The notes under the pieces are model-generated. The model saw only the letters and a list, made by a program, of their open reading frames with translations. It searched no databases and was not told the DNA's origin. A stretch of DNA of 64,000 nucleotides from [Bacillus] selenitireducens MLS10 (GTDB lineage Bacteria; Bacillota; Bacilli; Bacillales; Salisediminibacteriaceae): positions 2,844,384 to 2,908,383 of the forward strand of contig NC_014219.1 in NCBI RefSeq assembly GCF_000093085.1. Direction: 5' to 3'. Shown in pieces: positions 9,254 to 18,335 of the stretch (positions within the stretch are counted from its first letter, which is position 1; each line of letters starts with the position of its first letter). Both the position numbers and the translations under genes were made by a program.

Positions 9254-11005
9254 CTATCGTTTAAACCGTTCGACTTCCTCTTGAAGCGTGTCCGTAATGG
9301 CGTTTAAATGCTCCACAGCGTTGGTCATTTCATAAAGGGATGAAGACTGCTCTTTCGAGGACGCATTGATTTTATCCGCTTCTTCAAGAATCGCCTGAGA
9401 CTCTTCTGCGAGACTTGCAACTTGTTCAGATGCCGCATTCGACTTCTCGAGAATCACTTCTGAAGCTTTTGATACATCATTCATTTTCAATCCGATATTT
9501 CCGGTGTTTACTTTCACCTGATCAAACAGGGACGTGACTTCTCTGACGCTGTCCGCATTGTCATTAATCGACTCACGGATGCCGGTAAGCGATGAAACAG
9601 ATTGCTTCGTATCCTGCTGAACAATTTGGATCAAATCCACAATCTCTCTTGATGATTCCGCTGTTTTCTCGGCTAATTTTCGTACTTCATCGGCAACGAC
9701 GGCAAATCCCTTACCTGCTTCTCCAGCGCGCGCCGCTTCAATGGCCGCATTTAATGCCAAGAGATTCGTCTGTTCAGAGATATCATTAATCACGTTGACA
9801 ATTGAGGTGATCTGGTCAGTCTTTTCTTCAAGAGACGCCATTTGCGAACCGTATTCTTTCAGTTTATCGACTGAAGTCTGCATCGATGATTCTGTATCCT
9901 TGACAATTGCCATACCTGACAAACTCGTCTCCTCGGTATTGGTAATGGCATGATTCACCTCAAGAGCCGAAGTGTTTAAGACATCAAGCTCACCAACAAT
10001 ATCCTGAATGGACCTGCTGGCTTCCATCACCGTCTCCGTATTCGTCTCAATCGCTCTTTTCAGACTGTCTATACTGCCGGATACGATATCCGAATTGCTT
10101 TGATTCTCTTCGATGGAGGCCAGGAGTTGCTCCGTGGAAGCCTGTATTTCACTGGATGTATCGATCATTCTTCCGGTCATGGATGACAGATTCGCAGATG
10201 TTGTGGAAATACTTTGAGACAGAGAAGCAATTTCATCTTCTCCTTGATAGACCACATCTTCGCCGCTGAAATTACCTTCTCCAATCTGTTTCGCCCGAAC
10301 TTCCAGTTTATTTAATTTCTTAACGAATGACCTTACAACAAATACAGATAACAGAATAAAGACACCAAAAATGAGGATAATTCTTGATACCGTAAACAAA
10401 AGTGCTCCTTCGACGGCTTCGTAAAATTCATAAGAATATGCGCCGACTGACAGATTCCACTCCCACGGCTCAAAATATAGCGCATAGAGCACCTTCTCTT
10501 CCACAGAACCGTCCGGCTCTTCCCACGCGTAATAATAGATTCGATCCTCACTGTCTGCACGTTTGGCAATGTCTTTAATTTCACGAATGACATATTCCCC
10601 ATCCGGATTTTGCAACTCTTCCCCGTTCGCTCCTTCGAGGGCCGGGTGCATTTCCGCGATATAATCATCACTCCAGACAATCGGATAACCCTGATCTCCA
10701 TACAGAAACTGAGAACCTGAGAAATCGCGTGTTCCGTCTTCCTGCATTGGGCCAAGCAGTGTCTCCTTCACGAACTCCTGCGCTTCTTCTTCTGTCTTCA
10801 AGCCTGACTCGACAAGACTGTATGCAGCCTCAACTACACCCATGGCCCCTTCTGTAATCGAACGGAGGTGGTCTTCAGACTCTTCTTTTGCCAAATCTCT
10901 TGTAGAAGTACTCACAGACCACGTAATAAGAGCCCCAAGCGTGACCATGATGATTAATACGCCTAAAAAAAGTTTCGTCGTTAATTTAAGCTGTTTCATA
11001 AACAT
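9254..11005 (-). CDS. Methyl-accepting chemotaxis protein, Cache type
   Basis: A 583-aa chemoreceptor with an N-terminal span (about 12-28), an extracytoplasmic region of about 170 residues resembling a single Cache domain ([10 protein letters not shown]...WNLSVGAY), a second span (about 203-225), a HAMP region and a cytoplasmic signalling domain. The signalling tip has the conserved [20 protein letters not shown]. No C-terminal CheR-docking pentapeptide is seen. No chemotaxis core genes are nearby. The ligand is unknown; Cache domains often bind small carboxylates or amino acids. A TATAAT -10 box lies upstream on the minus strand (11055-11060). Confidence 0.92.
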   Translation of the reverse strand: MFMKQLKLTTKLFLGVLIIMVTLGALITWSVSTSTRDLAKEESEDHLRSITEGAMGVVEAAYSLVESGLKTEEEAQEFVKETLLGPMQEDGTRDFSGSQFLYGDQGYPIVWSDDYIAEMHPALEGANGEELQNPDGEYVIREIKDIAKRADSEDRIYYYAWEEPDGSVEEKVLYALYFEPWEWNLSVGAYSYEFYEAVEGALLFTVSRIILIFGVFILLSVFVVRSFVKKLNKLEVRAKQIGEGNFSGEDVVYQGEDEIASLSQSISTTSANLSSMTGRMIDTSSEIQASTEQLLASIEENQSNSDIVSGSIDSLKRAIETNTETVMEASRSIQDIVGELDVLNTSALEVNHAITNTEETSLSGMAIVKDTESSMQTSVDKLKEYGSQMASLEEKTDQITSIVNVINDISEQTNLLALNAAIEAARAGEAGKGFAVVADEVRKLAEKTAESSREIVDLIQIVQQDTKQSVSSLTGIRESINDNADSVREVTSLFDQVKVNTGNIGLKMNDVSKASEVILEKSNAASEQVASLAEESQAILEEADKINASSKEQSSSLYEMTNAVEHLNAITDTLQEEVERFKR

Positions 11006-11685
11006 CCTCCTCCAAAAATATCTTCCACTTAAGTACGTAATTCTTCATAGCTTGATTATACTGCACACCTTTATGGATGAGTAGATATTTTTGTCGAATT
11101 TCGTCGAAATCCTTCCTTCTTCAGAGATCCTTTTCTTATCGCCAAAATCATTAGCGAGGCTGGTCGACTATTTTCGGTATTCTGATTCGATTAATCATTG
11201 AATGTTTAGGCGTAAAGCAGATATCACTTGGAAAATGGATCAAGGCCCCTTTACATGGTACATATTTAAAAATACAGCCTTTCACTATGACTATCACTGA
11301 GCAATTCTGGATATCTGCTTTCTTTTGATCCATATGAATAACACTCCTGAGCCTTCCCCATAATCCTGACAACCGTTATCGGAGTCGAGGTCTTGGCAAA
11401 CTCACATGGTAAAGCTGAATCATTTATTATCCTGTTAAGTCATTGCCTTCTAACTCAAAGCTGTACACACGATCATGACCATTCTTCAATACCCCGGCCC
11501 TCTCTGTCAGACTCGTTAATTCCAGAAAGCCGGATTAATGTACCGGGATTTACTGCAACCCTAGTGAAATCATAAAAAGGGAACAAAAATCAGTGCTCAC
11601 TCCACTAAATATGAAAAATCATACAGTGTAAGCGCTGTAATTAACTGGTTTATTATAGTTAAGTCTTATTTTCGCCCACAACGGT
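11006..11685. other. Gene-poor interval of about 0.7 kb
   Basis: The left end holds the MCP ribosome binding site and a TATAAT box (11055-11060, minus strand). The only open frames (11151-11372 minus, 11393-11575 plus) lack a convincing ribosome binding site, domain or codon pattern. No tRNA or known riboswitch pattern was seen. It may hold a decayed gene, but none can be named. Confidence 0.4.
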
Positions 11686-11741
11686 TTACATACCCCCACC
11701 CCCCATGTTAAGCTTCTCACATCTAATACCCGACAGGGTAT
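11685..11741 (+). promoter_or_regulatory. Promoter region with a CsoR/CstR-like palindrome
   Basis: The perfect inverted repeat ATACCCGACAGGGTAT (11726-11741: 6-bp arms, 4-bp centre) lies directly before the ribosome binding site. Further upstream, TTTACA (11685-11690) is followed by a run of C residues (TACCCCCACCCCCC). The ATACCC-N4-GGGTAT form resembles operators of the CsoR/CstR/FrmR repressor family. No such repressor gene is in this window, so the assignment is by pattern only. Confidence 0.5.
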
Positions 11742-11762
11742 ATAAACAGGAGGGAATTTTCA

Positions 11763-12977
11763 ATGAATAAAACGTATAATCCGATTTACTTTTTAGCCGC
11801 GCTTGGAAATGGTGGGCTCGCAGTATCCTTTTTTATGTACTTTATGTTTATGATTCCGCATGAGGGAACGCCGATGGCAACCTTCAATCACATTTATCCC
11901 TATTTAATGGGAGGCAGCGTACCTGTGCAAATAGCGATTGTCATTGTTGCAACAGGGATGATTTATTTTACAGTCCGTCACTTCCAAAAGCTCTTTTGGA
12001 ATCTGTCACAATGGAAGCAGTTCAAGCAAACAGAGGCTTATCAAAAAATGCTTGGCACAAATGCAGAGGTCAGCTTTATGGCGATTCCGTTGACACTCTC
12101 CATGACCGTTAATGTTTTGTTTGTGCTGGGTGCCGTATTTATTCCGAATCTCTGGAATGTGATTCAGCTTCTGCTGCCATTTTCACTGGCAGCATTCGCG
12201 GCGATCGGCGCATATGCTCTGACACTCTTTATACCAATGATGACACGCTTCTTCACTGACAATGGCTTTAATACAGAAGCAAACAATAACTTCAGTCAGT
12301 TGCTTTCCACTTTTGCCTTTACAATGATCGCTGTCGGACTTGCAGCACCTGCAGCGATGAGCAGTATCACTTTCGTTTCTGTAACCGGTATGATCTTATC
12401 TATCCTGTTCCTCACAGTCGCAGTCGGACTGCTCGCTGTACAGGGAACACTCGCAATCTCCGCTATTTTGAACAACGGGATTGCCAAAGAAGGCAGTGCA
12501 ACCGTCTGGATTTTGATTCCGATCCTTACCCTAGTTGGGATCACATTTGTCCGACTCGCATCCGGTGTATCTCATAACCTGCTTGGCACTAATCCAAACG
12601 ATATCATGATGTTCCTTGTTATTGGCGCATTGGTCACTGTCCAGACATTTGTCGGTTTGCTCGGTTATTCCGTCCTCACAAGAAATGGTTACTTCTCTGA
12701 ATTCACCAACGGGAAAAACAAAAGCCCAGGAAGCTATGGTCTGATTTGCCCGGGAGTTGCCTATTTCGTTCTCGGTATGTTTTTTATCCAATGGGGCCTT
12801 GTTAACCCGGGAATCGTTGATAAATTCTCACTCACTTACTTTGTCATCATGACACCTTTTGTACTTGTACAAATAAAAACCATCCAGGTTCTTGGCAAGT
12901 TGAATGTGAAACACTTCCCTTTCGAATCTCTCAAAACTGCAAAGAGTTCAGCAAATAGAATTGCTCGGGCATCATAA
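11763..12977 (+). CDS. TDT (TehA/SLAC1)-like multi-span transporter
   Basis: A 404-aa protein with about ten hydrophobic spans spread over its length and short loops. An AGGAGG site precedes the ATG. The N-terminus (PIYFLAALGNGGLAVSFFMY) and repeated paired spans resemble the TehA/SLAC1 (tellurite-resistance/dicarboxylate) superfamily and proteins annotated as TsoY-like. This family call is tentative. Members transport small anions, and yeast Ssu1 exports sulfite. The palindrome in its promoter would fit control by a persulfide- or metal-sensing CsoR-type repressor. It is a single-gene unit with its own terminator. Confidence 0.65.
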   Translation: MNKTYNPIYFLAALGNGGLAVSFFMYFMFMIPHEGTPMATFNHIYPYLMGGSVPVQIAIVIVATGMIYFTVRHFQKLFWNLSQWKQFKQTEAYQKMLGTNAEVSFMAIPLTLSMTVNVLFVLGAVFIPNLWNVIQLLLPFSLAAFAAIGAYALTLFIPMMTRFFTDNGFNTEANNNFSQLLSTFAFTMIAVGLAAPAAMSSITFVSVTGMILSILFLTVAVGLLAVQGTLAISAILNNGIAKEGSATVWILIPILTLVGITFVRLASGVSHNLLGTNPNDIMMFLVIGALVTVQTFVGLLGYSVLTRNGYFSEFTNGKNKSPGSYGLICPGVAYFVLGMFFIQWGLVNPGIVDKFSLTYFVIMTPFVLVQIKTIQVLGKLNVKHFPFESLKTAKSSANRIARAS

Positions 12978-12992
12978 ACTTCTCGATAAAAC

Positions 12993-13038
12993 AAATCAAC
13001 ACACACTCTTCCGTTAGGGGGCAGTGTGTGTTGATTTG
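12993..13038 (+). terminator. Terminator after the TDT-like transporter
   Basis: AAATCAACACACACT pairs perfectly with AGTGTGTGTTGATTT (15 bp) around a G-rich loop. The A/T-rich outer stem can serve both directions, but the T-tract is short. Confidence 0.75.
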
Positions 13039-13119
13039 ATGATTTTCTTCCTGAAATGAAAGAAGTTCTGTAAGCCTCTCTCAATACAATCATTTCTTCC
13101 TCACACGCTCAATCGGCAT

Positions 13120-14487
13120 TCACCGGCCTTTGCCAAACAGCCGGGTCACTTCTTCAGCCAGTCTCGACCGCTCAACCTTGGTCATCCTCAAGACAGCGGA
13201 ATAATCACTTTCCTTCATTCGTTCCGCAGCATAGACGAGTCCGTTGTTCACGCTGTCGAGATAGGGAACATCAATCTGATTCGGGTCGCCAAGCAGAATG
13301 TACCTCGACCCTTCTGCGCCGCGGCTCAGTAAAGTTTCAATCTCCGTCGGGGTCGTATTCTGTGCTTCATCGATGATAACGGTACGGTTCGGGATACTCC
13401 GTCCCCTGATATACGCCATCGACTCAAAATCAATGATGCCGTTCATCCCGTCCATGATCCCCGTCATCTTCTTGCGGTCTCCCTGGGCATCAAAGAGCAC
13501 CTCCAGATTGTCGAGAATCCCTTTCATCCATGGCAGTGTTTTCTCGAGATCGTCGCCCGGGAGAAAGCCGCGCTCTCTGCCGACGGCCACCTCTGCACGG
13601 GTGACCATGACGCTTCTTCCGACTTCCTGCTGCTTTTGCAGCGCCGAAGCAAGCGCAAGGAGCGTTTTGCCTGTTCCCGCGCCTCCCATCATAATGACCA
13701 GATCAAGTTCGTCATCAAGCAGGGCTTCAGCCGCCATCTTCTGTTCTTTGTTTCTCGGACGGATTTTCTCATAAATGACTTCCTGATCGCCGATATGCTT
13801 AAAGGTCTGTGCATATTTCACACCGTTCTTCTTCACGACCCGAAGAAGAATGGAGGACTGCATCCCTTTCAATGTCAAAAACGTATTCGTAAAAAAATCA
13901 TCATCCACAGCCTGTTCCCCGAGAAGGGGCAGGAGTTCACTGAGCGGCATCTCACCACCCGATGCATACACCCGGCTGATCTGTTCATCACTCGTATCAA
14001 AGGTCCGTTCACCGCTGTAGAGGTCTTCTGTATGTCGGATCAGCTGGTCTGTCAGATAGCTTTGCACGTTGAGTCCCAAACGCCTGCCCTTCACCCGCAT
14101 CGCTTTATCGTTAGTTACCATGAGAACGTGATGGCCTTCTTCTTTCAAGTTCACCGCAACGGATAAGATCCGGTTGTCATTCGTCCGTTCCTGAAGGAGC
14201 TGATCGACGAGCGGGCTCTTCCCATGATTGATCTCCACACGCAGTCTGCCGCCGCCTTCAAGTTCAACAAAGCCTTTGTCGATAATCTGCTGTTCTTCTT
14301 CGAGTTTATCGAGTTCATTGATAAACCGTCTTGCATTCTGCCCTTTTTCATCAGGCCTTGTCTTATGCTTCTCCAATTCTTCAATGACGATGAGCGGGAT
14401 GACCACCTCATGTTCCTCAAATTGAAACGGGGCAATCCAGTCGTGCATAATGACACTTGTATCGAGTACCATTGTCTTTCTCTCCAT
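13120..14487 (-). CDS. PIN domain-PhoH family ATPase (YlaK-like)
   Basis: A 455-aa protein with an N-terminal PIN ribonuclease-like domain (VLDTSVIMHD at residues 7-16) and a C-terminal PhoH ATPase domain with Walker A GGAGTGKT and Walker B VIIDEAQN. PhoH2-type proteins with this fusion are RNA helicase/ribonucleases in other bacteria, so RNA processing or decay is likely. The ATG at 14487 is chosen because GAGGAGG precedes it; the frame upstream to 14652 lacks family similarity. It is divergent from the next enzyme gene. Confidence 0.88.
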   Translation of the reverse strand: MERKTMVLDTSVIMHDWIAPFQFEEHEVVIPLIVIEELEKHKTRPDEKGQNARRFINELDKLEEEQQIIDKGFVELEGGGRLRVEINHGKSPLVDQLLQERTNDNRILSVAVNLKEEGHHVLMVTNDKAMRVKGRRLGLNVQSYLTDQLIRHTEDLYSGERTFDTSDEQISRVYASGGEMPLSELLPLLGEQAVDDDFFTNTFLTLKGMQSSILLRVVKKNGVKYAQTFKHIGDQEVIYEKIRPRNKEQKMAAEALLDDELDLVIMMGGAGTGKTLLALASALQKQQEVGRSVMVTRAEVAVGRERGFLPGDDLEKTLPWMKGILDNLEVLFDAQGDRKKMTGIMDGMNGIIDFESMAYIRGRSIPNRTVIIDEAQNTTPTEIETLLSRGAEGSRYILLGDPNQIDVPYLDSVNNGLVYAAERMKESDYSAVLRMTKVERSRLAEEVTRLFGKGR

Positions 14488-14707
14488 AACGGATCCCTCC
14501 TCAGCCATCTGCAATGCGATTGGTCCATCATCAACCGGCAAAGATACATCAAAGCGCCATTGGGCGCGATGATCCCTGCATACCGATCTATTCCCTTTTT
14601 CACTGTACCGGTAATCACCAATTAATAGAACAGGCATATGCCGTTCAGGCAACCGCGCTCTCAGTCTGTCTCATCCCTTTCACCACCATTCATCAAAACG
14701 AAATACG

Positions 14708-14797
14708 ATTAAAACGTATAATATAAATAATTATATTGAATTTAAATAAACGCATTAATATATATTCGTTTACTTTATACAATTTCCAGCTTATAAT
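14708..14797 (+). promoter_or_regulatory. Promoter and possible TetR operators upstream of the rph-like gene
   Basis: TTTACT (14769-14774), a 17-bp spacer and TATAAT (14792-14797) form a strong sigma-A promoter. Just upstream, the AT-rich segments AAACGTATAATATA (14708 onward) and AATATATATTCGTTT (to about 14770) are imperfect inverted copies of one another and could bind the TetR protein encoded at the operon end. The sequence GGGGCTTGCAA of the rifampin-associated element was not found. Confidence 0.55.
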
Positions 14798-14829
14798 GAA
14801 CATAACCAAAACGAAAGTGGGTGCCTGAT

Positions 14830-17478
14830 ATGATCATTCCGTTTCACACGACTGTGCATGTGGATCTTGCCGCCGCAGGAGGCAAAGGACTGAATCTTGT
14901 ACAGATGACCGCCGCTGGCATGAACGTCCCGGAAGGCTTCATTCTTTCAACGGAAGCCTTTCAGCTGTTCATCGATCATAACCGCCTCTCGGATCCTGTC
15001 CAGGCCATCTTGAAAGACCTCGATGCCCATGATTCAAACGGACTCGAAGAGGCCTCTGCCGCCATTCAAAGGCTCATTCAGGACGCCGTCATCCCTGAAG
15101 CCGTTTCTTCTCAGGTCAGCGCCCAATATCGGGCCCTGCCCTCTGCCCGTGTGGCCGTTCGTTCCTCTGCCTCCGCCGAGGACCTTCCGGAGACGTCCTT
15201 TGCCGGTCAACACAACAGCTATTTGCACATCGGGCAGGAAGAGGCCCTCCTTCAGGCGGTAAAGGACTGCTGGGGGTCTCTTTGGAACCCGAGAGCCATC
15301 GCCTACCGGTTCAACAACGGCATCCCTCAGACGTTCCCCACCCTCTCCATGGCTGTCGTCGTGCAGTGCATGGCTGAAGGCGATGCTGCCGGTGTCATGT
15401 TCACCGCGAACCCTCTTAACAACCGGCGGGATCAGCTGTTCATCAACGCCTCCTGGGGAATGGGAGAAGCCGTAGTCTCCGGCATGGTTACCCCTGATCA
15501 GTTCATTCTCGAGAAGCAGTCCGGAAATCCCGTCTCCTCACGAATCGCCACGGAGACCGTTCAGGTGATGCCAAACGACGACGGTCACGACACGGTTCCG
15601 GTCCCTTCGCACCTGCAAGACAAAGCCAGCCTCACGGATGACCAGCTCCGTGAGCTTCATGAACTGGCCGCTGCCGTGGAACAATACTACCAAAAGCCGA
15701 TGGATACAGAATGGGTTCTCGGTCGTGACGGTACCGTCCGCATCGTGCAGGCCCGTCCGCTCACCGGCCTTCATCCCCTGGTTGAAACCAATGACCCGCC
15801 TGAAGAAGGGCTCCGTTTCTATTTCTCCTTCACCCGCGTCTCTCAAGGGATCAGTGTGCCGTTCACGCCCCTTGGCATCGATGTTCAGCGCCTCGAAATG
15901 TGGGGTGCCCTGAAGGTGCTCGGCATCCGTGCCGGCAAATCACCAAAGGGCTTCAAAACAGCTGAAGGCCGCATTTACTGGGACTTTACCGAACTGATCC
16001 GAAACAAAAAACGGGCGACGAAGATGGCGGACAGCTTGGCCATGAAAGATCCCGTCGCCGGTGAACTGATCAAGGCCTTCATCCGGGAAAACGAAGAAGA
16101 ACTGACTGCGAAACGAGACAGACTGAAGCTGCCGCCGCGGCTCTTCGTCTTGATGATCCGCATGGGCATCCGGGTCGCAGGTGCAATGCTTCGCCCTGAA
16201 CAGGCGGAGAAGCGCGCCGTCAAACTTGCAGAGGACCATCTCAGACGAATGACCAGACAGGCAGATAAGGCCAGGACCATCAGAGATGAAATCGCCGTCG
16301 TCGATACCATTATGGAAAACGCCATGCGCGTTATCGTCCATCAGTGTGCCTATATCGTTCCGGGAATGCTCGCTGAGAAGCGGGCGGAGAAGCGCCTGAA
16401 AAAACTCACCGGAGATACCCGTCTCCTTCTCCCGGTTATTAAGGCCCTGCCGAACAGTCCCACCACGCAGATGGGGCACCGCCTCGTCACTCTTGCCCGT
16501 GAATATGAGAGAAACGGACAGTTACCGGATCAAAACGATCCTGCCATTCAGTCTTTTCTCGGTGAATTCGGCCATCGCTCCAATGTGGAACTCGACGTCG
16601 GCATACCCAATTGGCAAGAAGATCCCGCCTATATTCTGAACCTGATCCACACATACATGACGCAGGACACCGAAGCGCTCTATGACCGACTCGCCCAGCG
16701 TGAGACAGAATCAGACCAGGCCGTCGAAGCCATCTCCCGGCTCGTCAAAGAGAAAAAGGGCCGGCATGCAGCGGCACAGATTGAACAGGACTGCCGCTAT
16801 ATCCGCAATCTGCTTGGCCTTCGGGAACGCCCGAAATTCGACCTGATCCGCTCCTTCGCCCTGGTCCGGAAACTTCTCCTTGAAGCCGGTGATGAACTGG
16901 TGGAACAGGGCGTGATTGCTCACCGGGACGAGATCGCCTTTCTTCACAGGCGTGAGATTCTTAACCCGGAAGGCTCCTATTCCGAACAGATCGCCAAACG
17001 TAAGGCGCAGTTTGAGCATCAGCAGTCGATCCGGACTGTCCCGCGCTTCATGACCAACACCGGGGAAACGATCTACGGGAGTGAACCAGTTGGAGAAGAG
17101 GACCACGTCCTGACCGGCTTCCCCATTGCCTCCGGCGTCTGTACCGGAACCGTCCGTGTCATACATGATCCAAAGGGTGCAGCCCTCTCTGACGGGGAGA
17201 TCCTTGTCACCCACAGTACGGATCCGAGTTGGACGCCGCTGTTCCTCAGTGCCGGCGGCCTGATCATGGAAACCGGCGGTACCGGCTCCCACGGCGGCAT
17301 CGTCGCAAGAGAATACGGCATTCCCGCTGTCGCCGGCATTGAACGAATCAGTGAGAAACTTGCCACAGGTGACCAGGTTCGAATCGACGGCAACACCGGA
17401 CAGATCGTGATCGTCAAGAAAGCCGGATCAGCTGATGAGGAAGCGCCGCTAATCCACGGAAAGGATGAGCTCGCATGA
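14830..17478 (+). CDS. PEP-utilising ATP-grasp/His-domain enzyme (rifampin phosphotransferase-like)
   Basis: An 882-aa enzyme with an N-terminal ATP-binding PPDK/PEPS domain (GGKGLNLVQM near residue 18; RSSASAEDLPETSFAGQ; VMFTANP; QARPLTG near residue 310), a long central region, and a C-terminal phosphohistidine swivelling domain with TGGTGSHGGIVAREYGIP. The catalytic His is near residue 821. Length and His position fit rifampin phosphotransferase, which uses ATP to phosphorylate the drug and releases AMP and phosphate; B. subtilis Pps is similar. Phosphoenolpyruvate synthase is the alternative. The ATG at 14830 fits the upstream AAAGTGGG better than the GTG at 14821. The stop overlaps the next start (ATGA). 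Confidence 0.82.
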   Translation: MIIPFHTTVHVDLAAAGGKGLNLVQMTAAGMNVPEGFILSTEAFQLFIDHNRLSDPVQAILKDLDAHDSNGLEEASAAIQRLIQDAVIPEAVSSQVSAQYRALPSARVAVRSSASAEDLPETSFAGQHNSYLHIGQEEALLQAVKDCWGSLWNPRAIAYRFNNGIPQTFPTLSMAVVVQCMAEGDAAGVMFTANPLNNRRDQLFINASWGMGEAVVSGMVTPDQFILEKQSGNPVSSRIATETVQVMPNDDGHDTVPVPSHLQDKASLTDDQLRELHELAAAVEQYYQKPMDTEWVLGRDGTVRIVQARPLTGLHPLVETNDPPEEGLRFYFSFTRVSQGISVPFTPLGIDVQRLEMWGALKVLGIRAGKSPKGFKTAEGRIYWDFTELIRNKKRATKMADSLAMKDPVAGELIKAFIRENEEELTAKRDRLKLPPRLFVLMIRMGIRVAGAMLRPEQAEKRAVKLAEDHLRRMTRQADKARTIRDEIAVVDTIMENAMRVIVHQCAYIVPGMLAEKRAEKRLKKLTGDTRLLLPVIKALPNSPTTQMGHRLVTLAREYERNGQLPDQNDPAIQSFLGEFGHRSNVELDVGIPNWQEDPAYILNLIHTYMTQDTEALYDRLAQRETESDQAVEAISRLVKEKKGRHAAAQIEQDCRYIRNLLGLRERPKFDLIRSFALVRKLLLEAGDELVEQGVIAHRDEIAFLHRREILNPEGSYSEQIAKRKAQFEHQQSIRTVPRFMTNTGETIYGSEPVGEEDHVLTGFPIASGVCTGTVRVIHDPKGAALSDGEILVTHSTDPSWTPLFLSAGGLIMETGGTGSHGGIVAREYGIPAVAGIERISEKLATGDQVRIDGNTGQIVIVKKAGSADEEAPLIHGKDELA

Positions 17479-18086
17479 CGAAACCAAACCGGGCCCGCAA
17501 ATCACCAAAACGTGAACAGCTGTTGGATGCGGCAGAACAGCTGCTCATTCAAAAAGGCATCCAGGCCGTCACGGTCGAAGAAATCGTCCGTGAGGCGGAT
17601 GCCAGTAAAGCTACGTACTATAAACATTTCAACGATAAGAAGGCCATCGTCGCCCACGTCGTCGAACGTGTCTTCCATCTCTCCTTAAACAGGATTGAAC
17701 AGGTCCTTAAGGAAGCCAAAGACCAGAAGCTGACCCAGGAGAGCTTTCTCGCCGTCTTTGATGTAAAAGACTATGAAGCCCTGTTTCAGTCCGACTTCCT
17801 GAAGGAACTGAACAGCCAGTACCCGGATCTTGTCGATCAGTACAACGACTGGGTCATGACAAAGCGCCTGCCGTTATTTCGGGAACTGATGCGCATGGCC
17901 AAGATCGACGGCATTATCCGCATCGACATAGACCCCGATGTCCTCATTCACTACACCTTCGCAGTCAGGCAAGCGATGAAGGATCTGTTCAGGCATCAGC
18001 CCGAGGTGATGGAACAATACGATCTGAAGGACTTCAGCGAACAGTTCTTCGACATTTACCTGAACGGGATTCTTGAGAAAAAGTAA
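17475..18086 (+). CDS. TetR/AcrR-family regulator
   Basis: A 203-aa regulator with an N-terminal helix-turn-helix (VTVEEIVREADASKATYYKHF at about residues 34-54) and a helical ligand domain. Its ATG overlaps the stop of the rph-like gene by 4 bp, so the two are translationally coupled. The protein is therefore likely to control its own operon, with inducer unknown. It ends about 45 bp before a strong terminator. Confidence 0.9.
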   Translation: MTKPNRARKSPKREQLLDAAEQLLIQKGIQAVTVEEIVREADASKATYYKHFNDKKAIVAHVVERVFHLSLNRIEQVLKEAKDQKLTQESFLAVFDVKDYEALFQSDFLKELNSQYPDLVDQYNDWVMTKRLPLFRELMRMAKIDGIIRIDIDPDVLIHYTFAVRQAMKDLFRHQPEVMEQYDLKDFSEQFFDIYLNGILEKK

Positions 18087-18130
18087 GTGCCCACCATAAT
18101 CACCGGAACATTTTGGATCTGTTTGTTAAT

Positions 18131-18163
18131 TAAGAAGCAAGGCATATTGCCTTGCTTCTTAAT
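18131..18163. terminator. Terminator after the TetR gene
   Basis: AAGAAGCAAGGCA pairs with TGCCTTGCTTCTT in an almost perfect stem, flanked by TTAATT and AATAA. It lies between the TetR gene and the right end of the first IS605-type element. Confidence 0.8.
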
Positions 18164-18198
18164 AACGCGAAAGGGTTCGCCATATAACCAATAAGGCA

Positions 18199-18335
18199 TT
18201 TGACACTCCCCACGACTAAAGTCGGGGGATTCTTGGGAACAGAGCGTACTTGTTAAAGCGTGGCATACACGCAAAACAGCGGTTTCTCTTATTAACCAAG
18301 CGAACCCCGTCTGACCGACGGTTTTTTGTTTCCGT
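18199..18335 (-). ncRNA. Predicted omegaRNA (reRNA) 3' part, element copy 1
   Basis: In IS605-type elements the guide RNA of TnpB spans the 3' end of tnpB and the right end, with the guide read from flanking DNA. The segment downstream of this tnpB is conserved in the other copy and ends in the right-end hairpin. The implied guide starts after GTGTCAA with (A)TGCCTTATTGGTTAT. The 5' boundary is not visible and probably lies inside tnpB. This is inferred from family knowledge, not from expression. Confidence 0.55.

Noticed and set aside
9592-9953. Plus-strand frames inside the MCP gene
   Set aside because: Antisense shadows of a highly conserved signalling domain.
11151-11372. Minus-strand frame of 73 codons in the gap before the TDT-like gene
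   Set aside because: No ribosome binding site, signal or domain, and codon use is unlike its neighbours.
14700-14820. Search for a rifampin-associated element upstream of the rph-like gene
   Set aside because: The GGGGCTTGCAA...TTGCAAGCCCC pattern is not present; only AT-rich inverted segments are seen.
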